Notes: generated by a model from the letters alone, not told the origin. 10,634 nucleotides of DNA from Bacteroidetes bacterium QH_1_64_81 (GCA_003022655.1 PXSX01000199.1:775-11408), one strand, 5' to 3'; shown: positions 1 through 7,025, numbered from the stretch's first letter. Translations and numbers: made by a program.

Positions 1-110
1 TGTTCGACCCGAGCATAACCACCCTCGGCGCCCTCCGCGCGGGGGCGTTCGAGCAGCCGGCCCGCGAGTCGTGGCACGCGCAGCTCCTCGGCATCCCGGT
101 TGAGACTTAG
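1..110 (+). CDS. C-terminal end of an unidentified protein (partial)
   Basis: An open frame enters from the left edge (first full codon at position 3) and ends at a TAG at 108-110, giving 35 residues that end in LLGIPVET. Third-position GC is high (codons such as CTC, GCC, CGC, GCG), as in the other genes of the window, which supports real coding. The fragment shows no recognisable motif, so I assign no function. The gene lies upstream of the potassium-channel gene on the same strand, but a 197-nt spacer with a tandem repeat separates them, so co-transcription is not evident. Confidence 0.6.
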   Translation, partial: FDPSITTLGALRAGAFEQPARESWHAQLLGIPVET

Positions 111-210
111 GAGAGCGGAGACTCGGCCAGGCGAGAAGCGGGGCTTGCGCCGGGATCGGGGCGCCCATACTTCATATATCGTATTGCGTATTTGTCCATT
201 CTCGTCCCAT

Positions 211-256
211 TACGCAATACGCACTACGCAATATGCACTACGCAACGTGATACGCG
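211..256. repeat. 7-bp tandem array (TACGCAA/TACGCAC type)
   Basis: Five consecutive heptamers are visible: TACGCAA, TACGCAC, TACGCAA, TATGCAC, TACGCAA. They are followed by CGTGA and a further TACGCG. A partial unit in the opposite orientation (TATTGCGTA) lies at 182-190. The same array type recurs at 4964-4984 and 5219-5239, on either side of the dispersed repeat at 4978-5222. Positions 218-241 match 5219-5242 exactly over 24 nt. The array fills most of the spacer between the partial first gene and the channel gene. It could be an interspersed-repeat remnant, a binding-site array or an insertion target; the sequence alone does not decide. Confidence 0.75.
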
Positions 257-307
257 CCGCGCCGCCGTGGTCCTCCGTCCGCCCATCTGTTCAATCCTGA
301 ATTCCTC

Positions 308-1357
308 ATGGCCCTCGTCCGAAATCCGTGGGAGGCCCTGATCGCCTGGCTGGCCCAGATGGACTCGTCCCGCCGCGAAATTCTGCTGGCCGGGCTGGCC
401 CTCCTGGTTCTCTTTGCCATCGGCACCATCGGCTACGCCTTCCTGGAAGGGTGGACGATCATAGAGGGCCTCTACATGACGTTCCTTACCCTCTCAACGA
501 TCGGGTTTCAGGAGGTGCGCCCGCTCTCGAATACCGGGTACTTTTTTACGCTCGGTCTCGGGGTCACCGGCATTGGCCTCCTCAGCTTTGTCGCCGTCCG
601 TTCCGCCCAGTTCCTATTCGCTAGCGAACGCCTCCGCGAACGCCGCATCATGAAGCGCATCGAAGACCTCTCCGGTCATTACATTGTCTGCGGATACGGA
701 CGGGTCGGGGAGCGGCTCGCCGAGGACCTGCGCCAGGAAAACCGATCGGTCGTGGTCGTGGACGTCAGCGAGGAGGCCATCTCAGCCCTTACCGACGACG
801 AACACCTTTACGTCCAAGGAAACGCCGAGGACGAGTCGGTCTTGCACGCGGCGGGCATCGAACGGGCCCGCGGCCTCATCCTCACCCTCCCCGAAGACAG
901 CAGCAACGTGTTTGTGGCGCTGACCGCCCAGGAGATAAATCCGGAGCTTTTCATTTTGGCCCGCACCGTCGACCACGACAACCGAAGCAAGCTGCTCAAC
1001 GCCGGGGTTGACAAGGTGATTGCCCCCGCGGAGGTGGGCGCCGACCGCATGGCTCAGGTGGTGCTTCGCCCCTACACCGATAAGTTTCTGGCCCACGTCC
1101 TCCACACCAGCGCCCTCAGCCGCCAGATCGACGAGGTGCAGGTTCACGAAAATGCTCCCCTCGCCGGCCAGACCCTGGCCGAGAGCAATTTCCGCCAGCA
1201 GTTCGACGCCATCGTGATCGGCATCATCGACGCCGACGTGGGGGCCATGACGTTCAATCCCGCTCCCTCGGAGCGAATTGGTGATGGGGACATTCTCATC
1301 GTCCTCGGCGAGGCAGCCGTGATCGATGCCCTCCGCACGAAGGCGTGCACGCCGTAG
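308..1357 (+). CDS. Two-TM potassium channel with RCK (TrkA-N/TrkA-C) domain
   Basis: This inner-membrane ion channel of 349 residues has a cytoplasmic nucleotide- or ion-sensing RCK domain. TM1 is at about residues 25-46, a pore helix with the filter segment TLSTIGFQEV at 61-70, and TM2 at about 78-105. A charged linker (residues 106-120) leads to a TrkA-N Rossmann fold with GYGRVG at 129-134 and the acidic residue ending the second strand at Asp152, which is typical of NAD(H)-binding RCK domains. A TrkA-C-like domain occupies about residues 265-345. The architecture matches MthK-type channels, which assemble as tetramers with an RCK gating ring. The filter is unusual: TIGFQ in place of TVGYG, so selectivity for potassium is expected from the family but not proven. 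The ATG at 308 gives a sensible N-terminus before TM1; no clear ribosome binding site is seen. The TAG stop lies within the left edge of repeat copy A, so the last few codons may derive from the repeat insertion. Confidence 0.9.
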   Translation: MALVRNPWEALIAWLAQMDSSRREILLAGLALLVLFAIGTIGYAFLEGWTIIEGLYMTFLTLSTIGFQEVRPLSNTGYFFTLGLGVTGIGLLSFVAVRSAQFLFASERLRERRIMKRIEDLSGHYIVCGYGRVGERLAEDLRQENRSVVVVDVSEEAISALTDDEHLYVQGNAEDESVLHAAGIERARGLILTLPEDSSNVFVALTAQEINPELFILARTVDHDNRSKLLNAGVDKVIAPAEVGADRMAQVVLRPYTDKFLAHVLHTSALSRQIDEVQVHENAPLAGQTLAESNFRQQFDAIVIGIIDADVGAMTFNPAPSERIGDGDILIVLGEAAVIDALRTKACTP

Positions 1358-1531
1358 TACAGCGTCAACCGTCATTCTACGGGTTGAATACGCGATCTCA
1401 AAATTCCCAAATTGCGGCCCGTCATTTCGAGCGTAGTCGAGAAATCTCCCTGAAGTGGACTGCCAGCGCCCATGGAGGCTCCTCGACTTCGCTCGGAGCG
1501 ACCTGCCATGGAAACGGTTGACAGCGCAGTG
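1353..1531. repeat. Dispersed nested-palindrome repeat, copy A (MITE/REP-like)
   Basis: This is a non-coding element of about 180 bp. Its outer ends are inverted relatives: ACAGCGTCAACCGT at 1359-1372 pairs with ACGGTTGACAGCGC at 1514-1527. An inner palindrome has arms 1421-1449 (GTCATTTCGAGCG...) and 1474-1502 (...GCTCGGAGCGAC) that match at 22 of 29 positions, so the transcript could fold into a long hairpin. Positions 1353-1433 match the reverse complement of 5142-5222 with 3 differences in 81. Positions 1434-1508 match the reverse complement of 5031-5105 with about 7 differences in 75. No open reading frame of its own is credible. The element overlaps the channel gene's stop codon and could act as a transcription terminator between the channel and transpeptidase genes. 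Confidence 0.85.
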
Positions 1532-1617
1532 GGCGACTCTCCTTCGCGTCCTGTGGGAAACGAACATCCGCCGTACAGGTAGCATTCTCCCTTCTGACAC
1601 AGCGCTCATGCCCGCTC

Positions 1618-2595
1618 ATGCGCACGCGCACAACTGCCCTGCTCGCCGGCCTCGGCCTACTCCTCCTTGCGGGGGGCGGCGCCTCGCCCGTCGCGGCACA
1701 GGGGTATTTCGACCAGTACGCGATTGAGGATATTCTGGCGCGGAACGTGGACAACCTCGATGACCTGCCCGAGGTTTACTACGAGTACGCCGTCCTCAAC
1801 GACCCGAGCGGAAACAGTGTCGTCGCCCGAAATCGGTTCTACTCCCGAATCGGGAATGGAGACACCGAGAAGGGCCGGGAGCGGGCCCAGCTCATCGAGC
1901 TGCTTAACCGGCAGACCGTGGAGAACACCTCCCTCGGCGATACGCTGGTCGTCCCCACCCGGTACGGCCTGGACTTCCGGGCCTACTCGCCGTTCCCCCG
2001 GTACTACCCCGGGGCACACCGCTTTGAGAAGCTGTTCATCATCCACAAAAAGATTCAGGCCTTTGCCGCGTACGAGTACGGCAAGCTCTCTCGCTGGGGA
2101 ATCGTGAACACCGGCAACCCCGATTCCACGGCCACGCCGACCGGTCGGTTCAACTTTAACTGGAAGGTGGAGGAGCGCGTCTCAACCATGAGTCCTCCCG
2201 GAGAGGAGTGGACGATGCGCTGGGTCTTTAACTTTCACGCCGCGCGCGGCATCCACATCCACCAGTACTCGATGCCCACCGGCGGCCCCACGAGCCACGG
2301 CTGCGTGCGCCTCATCGACGCCGACGCCAAGTGGATCTACGACTGGGCCGATCCCTGGGAAACGACGCGGGGACACATGGGGCCCGCCACCGCCCGGGCC
2401 AAGATTCAGGAGCCAGGGACCATGGTGCTCGTGGTGGGGGACGATCCGGAGGGGACGCCCCAGCCGTTTGAGTACAAGGCCCGCTATCCGGTCCTCAAGC
2501 GTGTCGATCTGCCGAGCAATCCCTATGACGTACCGCCCGGCACCAATCAGCAAGAGATGTGGGATCGGCTTCGACAACAGCAGGCCTCGCGGTAA
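1618..2595 (+). CDS. Secreted L,D-transpeptidase (YkuD family)
   Basis: This 325-residue exported enzyme has a YkuD/ErfK-type catalytic domain. Members of the family cross-link peptidoglycan stem peptides, or attach proteins to them, through a cysteine acyl-enzyme. An N-terminal signal peptide has Arg at 2 and 4, a hydrophobic core at 7-18 and probable cleavage after VAA (residue 27). Residues about 85-125 (LLNRQTVENTSLGDTLVVPT) resemble a degenerate LysM-like or linker segment. The catalytic domain covers about 130-275, with the conserved HIHQY (His213, His215) and the signature SHGCVRL containing His227 and the nucleophile Cys229. All key residues are present, so it should be active. The ATG at 1618 is chosen because the signal peptide follows directly; the ATG at 1608 is out of frame. 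The gene converges on lepB with a gap of about 30 nt. Its exact cell-wall substrate cannot be read from the sequence. Confidence 0.92.
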   Translation: MRTRTTALLAGLGLLLLAGGGASPVAAQGYFDQYAIEDILARNVDNLDDLPEVYYEYAVLNDPSGNSVVARNRFYSRIGNGDTEKGRERAQLIELLNRQTVENTSLGDTLVVPTRYGLDFRAYSPFPRYYPGAHRFEKLFIIHKKIQAFAAYEYGKLSRWGIVNTGNPDSTATPTGRFNFNWKVEERVSTMSPPGEEWTMRWVFNFHAARGIHIHQYSMPTGGPTSHGCVRLIDADAKWIYDWADPWETTRGHMGPATARAKIQEPGTMVLVVGDDPEGTPQPFEYKARYPVLKRVDLPSNPYDVPPGTNQQEMWDRLRQQQASR

Positions 2596-2625
2596 GGCGG
2601 CTGCACGAGCGGTTGGAGAACAGTG

Positions 2626-3873
2626 TCATCTGGCACCCTCGCGTGGGGGACCTTTGGGAGTGGAGAACGGACGCTCCGAAGGAGCAGGGTCTGACGCTGT
2701 CCGGACCGTGGGACGCTGCTGTTTACGAACGCTGTCTTGGGCAGAGAGGGAGTGGCGATGTCGATTGACGGCCCGGCGCTCGGAGAGCTGATCCATGACG
2801 GTCTGGTCGCGAAAGACCCCGTCGTCCGCAATGGGCCGCATGATGCGCCCGAGGCGGGGCACCCACTCCTCGTGGTTCCAGGAGAAGTAGGTGAGGACGG
2901 CTTTCCCCACGACGTGGGTCATGGGCACGAAGCCCCAAAACCGGCTGTCCTGTGAGTTGTCCCGGTTGTCCCCCATGGCGAAGAAGTAGTCCTGCTGAAA
3001 CGTGTACGTCGTCGTGCGCTCTCCGTCGATGGCGAAGGTGGAGTCGGTCATCTGCTGGGCGGCATGGTCCTCGTACTGCACGATGACCGGCTTGTACGCG
3101 GCCCAGTTCTTCGCCGTCAGCTCCACGGTTTCCCCCTTCTCCGGAATGTGGACGGGCCCGTAGTCGTCCGGTGTGTAGTTCTGCCCCGACGGGTACATCA
3201 GCTTGCTGTACTCCTCGTCCTGCATGACGTAGGGAGTGACAGACTGCACCCAGGACCGCTGGCTGATCTCCCGGACTCCCGCGGGCGTAGCGAGGATGCG
3301 AACGGTGTTGGACTCTCGGGTCCGTCGCACCTCGCTGATCCCAAGCTCTTCCATGCGGGCCCGCGGAATTTGGTAGCGGGCATCGCTCTTGGTAACGGTC
3401 CAGTACTGTTGCATGCCGCGGCCCAGCGGCAGCGGGTCTCCGTTGACGTGGACGAGCTTGTCCCGGACGGAAAGCGTCTCCCCCGGCATCCCGATCACGC
3501 GCTTCACGTAGTGCACCTTCCGGTCCACCGGCCCCTCGTCGGGCGGGTAGTTGAACACAATCGGGTCCCCCCGCTGGACCTTGGAAAACCCGGGAATCCG
3601 CTTATAGGGAAACCGAATGCCGGGAACGTGAATGGACGTAAGCGGAATGCCCAGCGACAAGGGCATTCGGGGCCCATAGTGCAGCTTCGACACGACGAGA
3701 TAGTCTCCCACGAGCAGATTCTCCTCCATCGACGGCGTGGGAATGCGGAAGAGGTCGAACAGCAGCGACCGCACGATGAGCACGATGATAACTGCTACGA
3801 CGAGGGACTCGCCCCACTGACGGAGTTCACTCTTCGGTTCGTCCGCGTCCGGGCTCGAATCGGGGGTCGACAT
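2626..3873 (-). CDS. lepB: Signal peptidase I
   Basis: This serine-lysine protease of 415 residues removes signal peptides from exported proteins at the outer face of the inner membrane. A short acidic cytoplasmic N-terminus precedes a single TM segment at about 22-39. The nucleophile is Ser48 in the IPTPSMEENLLVGD motif and the general base is Lys124 in YVKRVIGMPGE. Box E, GDNRDNSQDSRFWG, is at 301-314. The roughly 175 residues between Lys124 and box E form a large insert in the non-catalytic part; long LepB proteins of this kind are usual in Bacteroidota. A poorly conserved, Arg/Ser/Pro-rich tail of about 50 residues follows the conserved core. The ATG at 3873 places the TM anchor correctly. 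The gene lies 53 nt downstream of the unknown secreted protein on the same strand, so the two may be co-transcribed, and the transpeptidase gene faces it tail-to-tail. Confidence 0.96.
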   Translation of the reverse strand: MSTPDSSPDADEPKSELRQWGESLVVAVIIVLIVRSLLFDLFRIPTPSMEENLLVGDYLVVSKLHYGPRMPLSLGIPLTSIHVPGIRFPYKRIPGFSKVQRGDPIVFNYPPDEGPVDRKVHYVKRVIGMPGETLSVRDKLVHVNGDPLPLGRGMQQYWTVTKSDARYQIPRARMEELGISEVRRTRESNTVRILATPAGVREISQRSWVQSVTPYVMQDEEYSKLMYPSGQNYTPDDYGPVHIPEKGETVELTAKNWAAYKPVIVQYEDHAAQQMTDSTFAIDGERTTTYTFQQDYFFAMGDNRDNSQDSRFWGFVPMTHVVGKAVLTYFSWNHEEWVPRLGRIMRPIADDGVFRDQTVMDQLSERRAVNRHRHSLSAQDSVRKQQRPTVRTASDPAPSERPFSTPKGPPREGAR

Positions 3874-3926
3874 GCTGGGGGATTGGGAGATGTGATCGGT
3901 CGATGGCGGCGGTCCCGACTAGGCGC

Positions 3927-4805
3927 TCACGGAGAGTTCTCGTCGGACGGGAGGGAAGATTCGGAGGTTTGGGTCGTGTCGAGAAACGCCCGCTGTCCCG
4001 GGGCAACGTTGGTCCGGGGGATCTGTTTGAGAAAAAAAGATTGTCCGTCGAACCCAGCGCGGTACCAGCGCTCGCGCTGCTCGTCGTAGTAGTAGTCGAC
4101 GTACGGCGTCCGTTCTGCGTGTCGGAGGGGAGCTAGCAGGGCGTCGCGGAGGGCCTGAAGCTGGCTGCGGTACGATCGCTCCACCGCCGTGATAAGCCCT
4201 CGGTCCCTGGGGCCCGATGCGTCTGTGACCTGGACTGGAATGGAATCGTTCACGACGAACCAGTATTCGAACTGCGCCTTCTTGTCCGGGGGCATTTCAA
4301 GCGGTGTGTCGACGAGCGTCTGCGTCGGATCCCCGAACGCGGTCTGCAGGCGGGCCCGGAGGCTCGGTGTGCGCGCCGTGTCGAGGAAGGCGTAGTGGGA
4401 GGTTTCGCCGAGGAAGGCCCACTCTGTGTCCGCAAATTTTTCCCGGAACCAGTTTCGCTCCAGACGCCGCACCGGACGCACGTCGTGGAGGGGAAACGAG
4501 GGCTCCGGCTCCGTCGACTCTGCCTGGGTGGACGGGGCGGGCCGCAGGGAATCGGTGGGGGTGGGCAACTGCACGGGCAGATGCACCGGCAGGCGCCCCT
4601 TCTGCTGGAGGTGACGGCGCGCAAGGGCCCGCTGCCGAGCCCTCTGGTAGCGCTGGATGAGGCTGGGCTCCTCCGCATCGTCGGGCGTCTGGGCCCTCGT
4701 CGGCGTCGGTCCAACGAGGCTCCCAATCAGCAGGGCGCCACACACGAAAAGGATACCGGGGAGGGCATCCCCGTCCTGCCAGTCCCAGTTCGGCGCGTAT
4801 GTCAT
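3927..4805 (-). CDS. Exported protein of unknown function
   Basis: I do not recognise this 292-residue protein. A hydrophobic segment at about 15-32, followed by TPTRAQ with a likely cut after Ala38, looks like a signal peptide. The preceding 13 residues are acidic (Asp8, 11, 13) with no Lys or Arg, which is atypical. Residues 49-70 are Arg/Gln-rich and probably helical. A Pro/Thr/Ser-rich linker follows at about 73-105. The C-terminal part (about 110-292) looks like a globular domain with many aromatic residues, including PYVDYYYDEQRERWYRAGFD. No catalytic signature is visible. The coding pattern (high GC at third positions, few rare codons) supports a real gene. It lies 53 nt upstream of lepB and could share its transcript. 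Its own upstream region is the repeat-filled gap. ATG at 4805 is the only good start. Confidence 0.75.
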   Translation of the reverse strand: MTYAPNWDWQDGDALPGILFVCGALLIGSLVGPTPTRAQTPDDAEEPSLIQRYQRARQRALARRHLQQKGRLPVHLPVQLPTPTDSLRPAPSTQAESTEPEPSFPLHDVRPVRRLERNWFREKFADTEWAFLGETSHYAFLDTARTPSLRARLQTAFGDPTQTLVDTPLEMPPDKKAQFEYWFVVNDSIPVQVTDASGPRDRGLITAVERSYRSQLQALRDALLAPLRHAERTPYVDYYYDEQRERWYRAGFDGQSFFLKQIPRTNVAPGQRAFLDTTQTSESSLPSDENSP

Positions 4806-4925
4806 GCTCGGGACCGTTTGGATCGGTTGTAGTGGAGAGGAGGTGGAACGGGACTAACCCGGATTTCTCACGGGACGCTACTGCGACTTCAGAGGCGGCC
4901 CAATCTGCTCATTTTTACTCCTCGA

Positions 4926-4940
4926 CGATGCGTAGCATCG
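4926..4940. other. Short perfect hairpin
   Basis: CGATGC and GCATCG form a 6-bp stem around a GTA loop. No T-tract follows on either strand, so it is not a canonical intrinsic terminator. It lies near the outer edge of the repeat cluster and may be part of it. Confidence 0.35.
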
Positions 4941-4963
4941 CCTGCGGTGCGCTCCCCGCACGT

Positions 4964-4984
4964 TACGCGATACGCACTACTGCA
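4964..4984. repeat. Heptamer array left of repeat copy B
   Basis: The units TACGCGA, TACGCAC and TACTGCA are consecutive, and the third is a degenerate unit that merges into the end of repeat copy B. They are of the same type as the array at 211-256. The array and the one at 5219-5239 frame copy B, which suggests that the element sits inside, or was inserted into, a longer heptamer tract. Confidence 0.6.
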
Positions 4985-5222
4985 TTGTCAAGGCTCATTA
5001 TTTGGGTTCTGCAGCGATCTCAAAATTCCAGGGCAAGTCGCTCCGAGCGCAGTCGAGGAGCCTCCATGGGCACTGGCAGCCTACTTCAGGGAGACTTCTC
5101 GACTACGCTGGGAGCAACGCGACCGAGTACTTTCCAGGGTGCGCTCAAAATGACGGGCCGTAATTTGGGAATTTTGAGATCGCGTATTCAACCTGTAGAA
5201 TGACGGTTGACGCTGTACTACG
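4978..5222. repeat. Dispersed nested-palindrome repeat, copy B (inverted relative to copy A)
   Basis: This copy is the reverse complement of copy A (1353-1531) with differences. It contains a perfect 16-bp inverted repeat, GCGATCTCAAAATTCC at 5014-5029 and its complement at 5168-5183; copy A retains only one of these arms (1392-1407). A 36-nt segment (5106-5141) is absent from copy A and is bordered by CGCT on both sides. About 30 nt near the left end (around 4994-5025) are also absent from copy A. The two aligned blocks (5031-5105 and 5142-5222) are about 91% and 96% identical to copy A. No transposase is encoded, so it is a non-autonomous element or structured repeat. Confidence 0.85.
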
Positions 5223-5239
5223 CACTACGCAATATGCAC
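5219..5239. repeat. Heptamer array right of repeat copy B
   Basis: Three units, TACGCAC, TACGCAA and TATGCAC, are in the same order as in the array near the left end of the window (218-238). The exact match continues three bases further. The array overlaps the outer edge of repeat copy B by a few bases and lies about 70 nt beyond the lepA stop codon. Confidence 0.7.
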
Positions 5240-5313
5240 TACAACATCACTGACGGCTCCTGGGACGCACTGCTTCCCGACGAAACCATTCATGACGATC
5301 TGCCCTGTGTCGC

Positions 5314-7025
5314 TTACTCTTCATCCATCGACAAAATGGCGAGGAAGGCTTCCTGCGGCACGTCGATCTCGCCCATCTGCTTCATGCGCTTCTTGCCTTC
5401 CTTCTGCTCCTCCAGTAGCTTCTTCTTCCGGGTCACGTCGCCACCGTAGCACTTGGCCGTCACGTCCTTGCGCTGGGCCTTGATCGTCTCGCGGGCCACG
5501 ATGCGCCGCCCAATCGACGCCTGGATGGGCACCTCGTACAGCTGGCGGGGGATGACGTCCTTGAGCTCCTTGGCGAGCTTGCGCCCCACCTCGTGCGCCT
5601 TATCGCGGTGGACGATCGTGGAGAGCGGCTCGGCCGGCTTCTCGTCGATCAGGATGCTGAGCTTCACGAGGTCACTCTCGCGGTACTCCAGCACCTCGTA
5701 GTCGAAGGAGGCGTAGCCACGGCTCGCGCTCTTGAGGTTGTCGTAGAAGTCGAACACGATTTCCGCGAGCGGAAGCTCATACTCCAGCTTCACCGTTTGG
5801 CTGTCGAGCCAGCGCTGGCTCCCGTACTCGCCCCGCCGATCCTCGCAGAGCTCAATGATGTTGCCGATGTGGTCGCTCGGGGTAATGATGTCGGCCGCCA
5901 CGTACGGCTCGTACACCGTCTCGATGTCACCGTAGTGGGGCATCTCCTCGGGCTTGTCTACGGTCACCGTTTTCTTTTCCCCGCGCTCCTCCACGTCCAC
6001 GTGGTACTCCACGTTCGGGACCGTGGTGATGATGTCGAGGTCGAACTCGCGCTCCAGCCGCTCCTGAATGATCTCCATGTGCAGCAGGCCCAGGAAGCCT
6101 CGTCGGTGTCGGTGGGGTAGATGCCGCTGAAGACCATCGGCTTCACCTCCTCGAAGCCTGGGATGGGCTCCTCCGCCGGATCGTTGGCGAGGGTGATGGT
6201 ATCGCCAACGCGGGTGTCCTGGATGTCTTTGATGGAGCCGATGATGTAGCCCACGTCGCCCGCAGTGAGGGTGTCCACCTTCTGCCGCCCCATGCGCAGG
6301 ATGCCCAGTTCCTCGGCGTCGTACTGCTTCTTGTTCGACATGAACTCCATCGCGTCGCCCTGCTCCAGGGTGCCGTCGAAGACGCGGGCATAGACGACAG
6401 AGCCGCGGTACGAGTCGTAAATGGAGTCGAAAATGAGGGCGCGCAGGGGATCGTCCGGATCGCCGGTGGGGGGCGGAATACGGTCGATGAGGAGGTCGAG
6501 CATCTCGTCGACGCCCTCGCCCGTCTTGGCACTGATCTGCAGGATGTCCTCGGCGGGCTCGCCAATCAAGTCCTCCAGCGCCTGCGCCACCTCGTCGGGC
6601 CGGGCCACGTCCAGGTCCACCTTGTTGATGACGGGGATGATCTCCAGGTCCTGTTCCAGGGCCAGCCACAGGTTGGAGATGGTCTGCGCCTCGATCCCCT
6701 GCGCAGCGTCGACCAGCAGGATGGCCCCCTCGCACGCCTTGAGCGCCCGGCTCACCTCGTAGGTAAAGTCGACGTGACCGGGGGTGTCGATGAGGTTGAG
6801 CGTGTACTCCTCCCCGTCCGCGGCCATGTACGGCATGCGCACGGCGTGGCTTTTGATGGTGATGCCCCGCTCGCGCTCCAGGTCCATGTCGTCGAGCGTC
6901 TGCTCTTCCATCTCGCGCTCGGTAATGGTCCCCGTGCGCTCGAGCAGGCGATCGGCCAGGGTGCTCTTCCCATGGTCGATGTGCGCGATGATACAGAAAT
7001 TGCGGATGTTCGAACGATCAGGCAT
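5314..7025 (-). pseudogene. lepA: Elongation factor 4 (LepA) gene broken by an internal frame-shifting deletion
   Basis: LepA/EF4 is a ribosome-binding GTPase related to EF-G. The N-terminal part reads from ATG at 7025 ([10 protein letters not shown]; an alternative GTG lies at 7034) with AHIDHGKST (G1), RGITIK (G2), DTPGH (G3), NKVD (G4), then domain II as far as [12 protein letters not shown] near 6108. The C-terminal part continues in another frame from [15 protein letters not shown] near 6101 to the LepA-specific end ([25 protein letters not shown], then the stop at 5314). In family members about 34 conserved residues lie between these two points (in E. coli from YEEFRDAL to GFGFRC). Their loss plus one base implies a deletion of about 103 nt; restoring it gives 604 codons, the normal family length. 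As written, translation would leave the frame and run about 45 wrong codons to a stop near 5964. It is either a pseudogene or an assembly error; the rest is intact and undecayed. Confidence 0.85.

Larger units (their letters stand above)
4806..5313. other. Gene-free repeat-rich gap between lepA and the unknown exported gene
   Basis: This stretch of 508 bases has no credible gene. From left to right it holds the upstream region of the unknown exported gene (4806-4920), a small perfect hairpin CGATGC-GTA-GCATCG (4926-4940), a heptamer array (4964-4984), repeat copy B (4978-5222), a second heptamer array (5219-5239), and about 70 unremarkable bases before the lepA stop. Short open frames here run across the repeats and are not conserved-looking. 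Any promoter for the exported protein and lepB should lie here, but no confident box is visible. Confidence 0.75.

Noticed and set aside
782..1609. Long minus-strand open frame of 275 codons antisense to the channel gene
   Set aside because: It overlaps a clear RCK channel gene in GC-rich DNA, where antisense frames stay open by codon bias. It runs through repeat copy A and shows no motif.
2596..2625. Bidirectional terminator between the transpeptidase and lepB
   Set aside because: The gap of 30 nt contains no stem with a T-tract on either strand.
3064..4089. Plus-strand open frame of 341 codons opposite lepB and the unknown exported gene
   Set aside because: It spans two genes and their gap on the other strand. 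Its composition (His/Arg/Val-rich) is typical of a reverse-frame shadow of GC-rich coding DNA.
5964..6100. Genuine alternative C-terminus of LepA in the shifted frame
   Set aside because: The residues after DTDE in that frame ([15 protein letters not shown] and on) resemble nothing in LepA, while the other frame resumes the exact LepA sequence. The shifted stretch is therefore a frameshift product.
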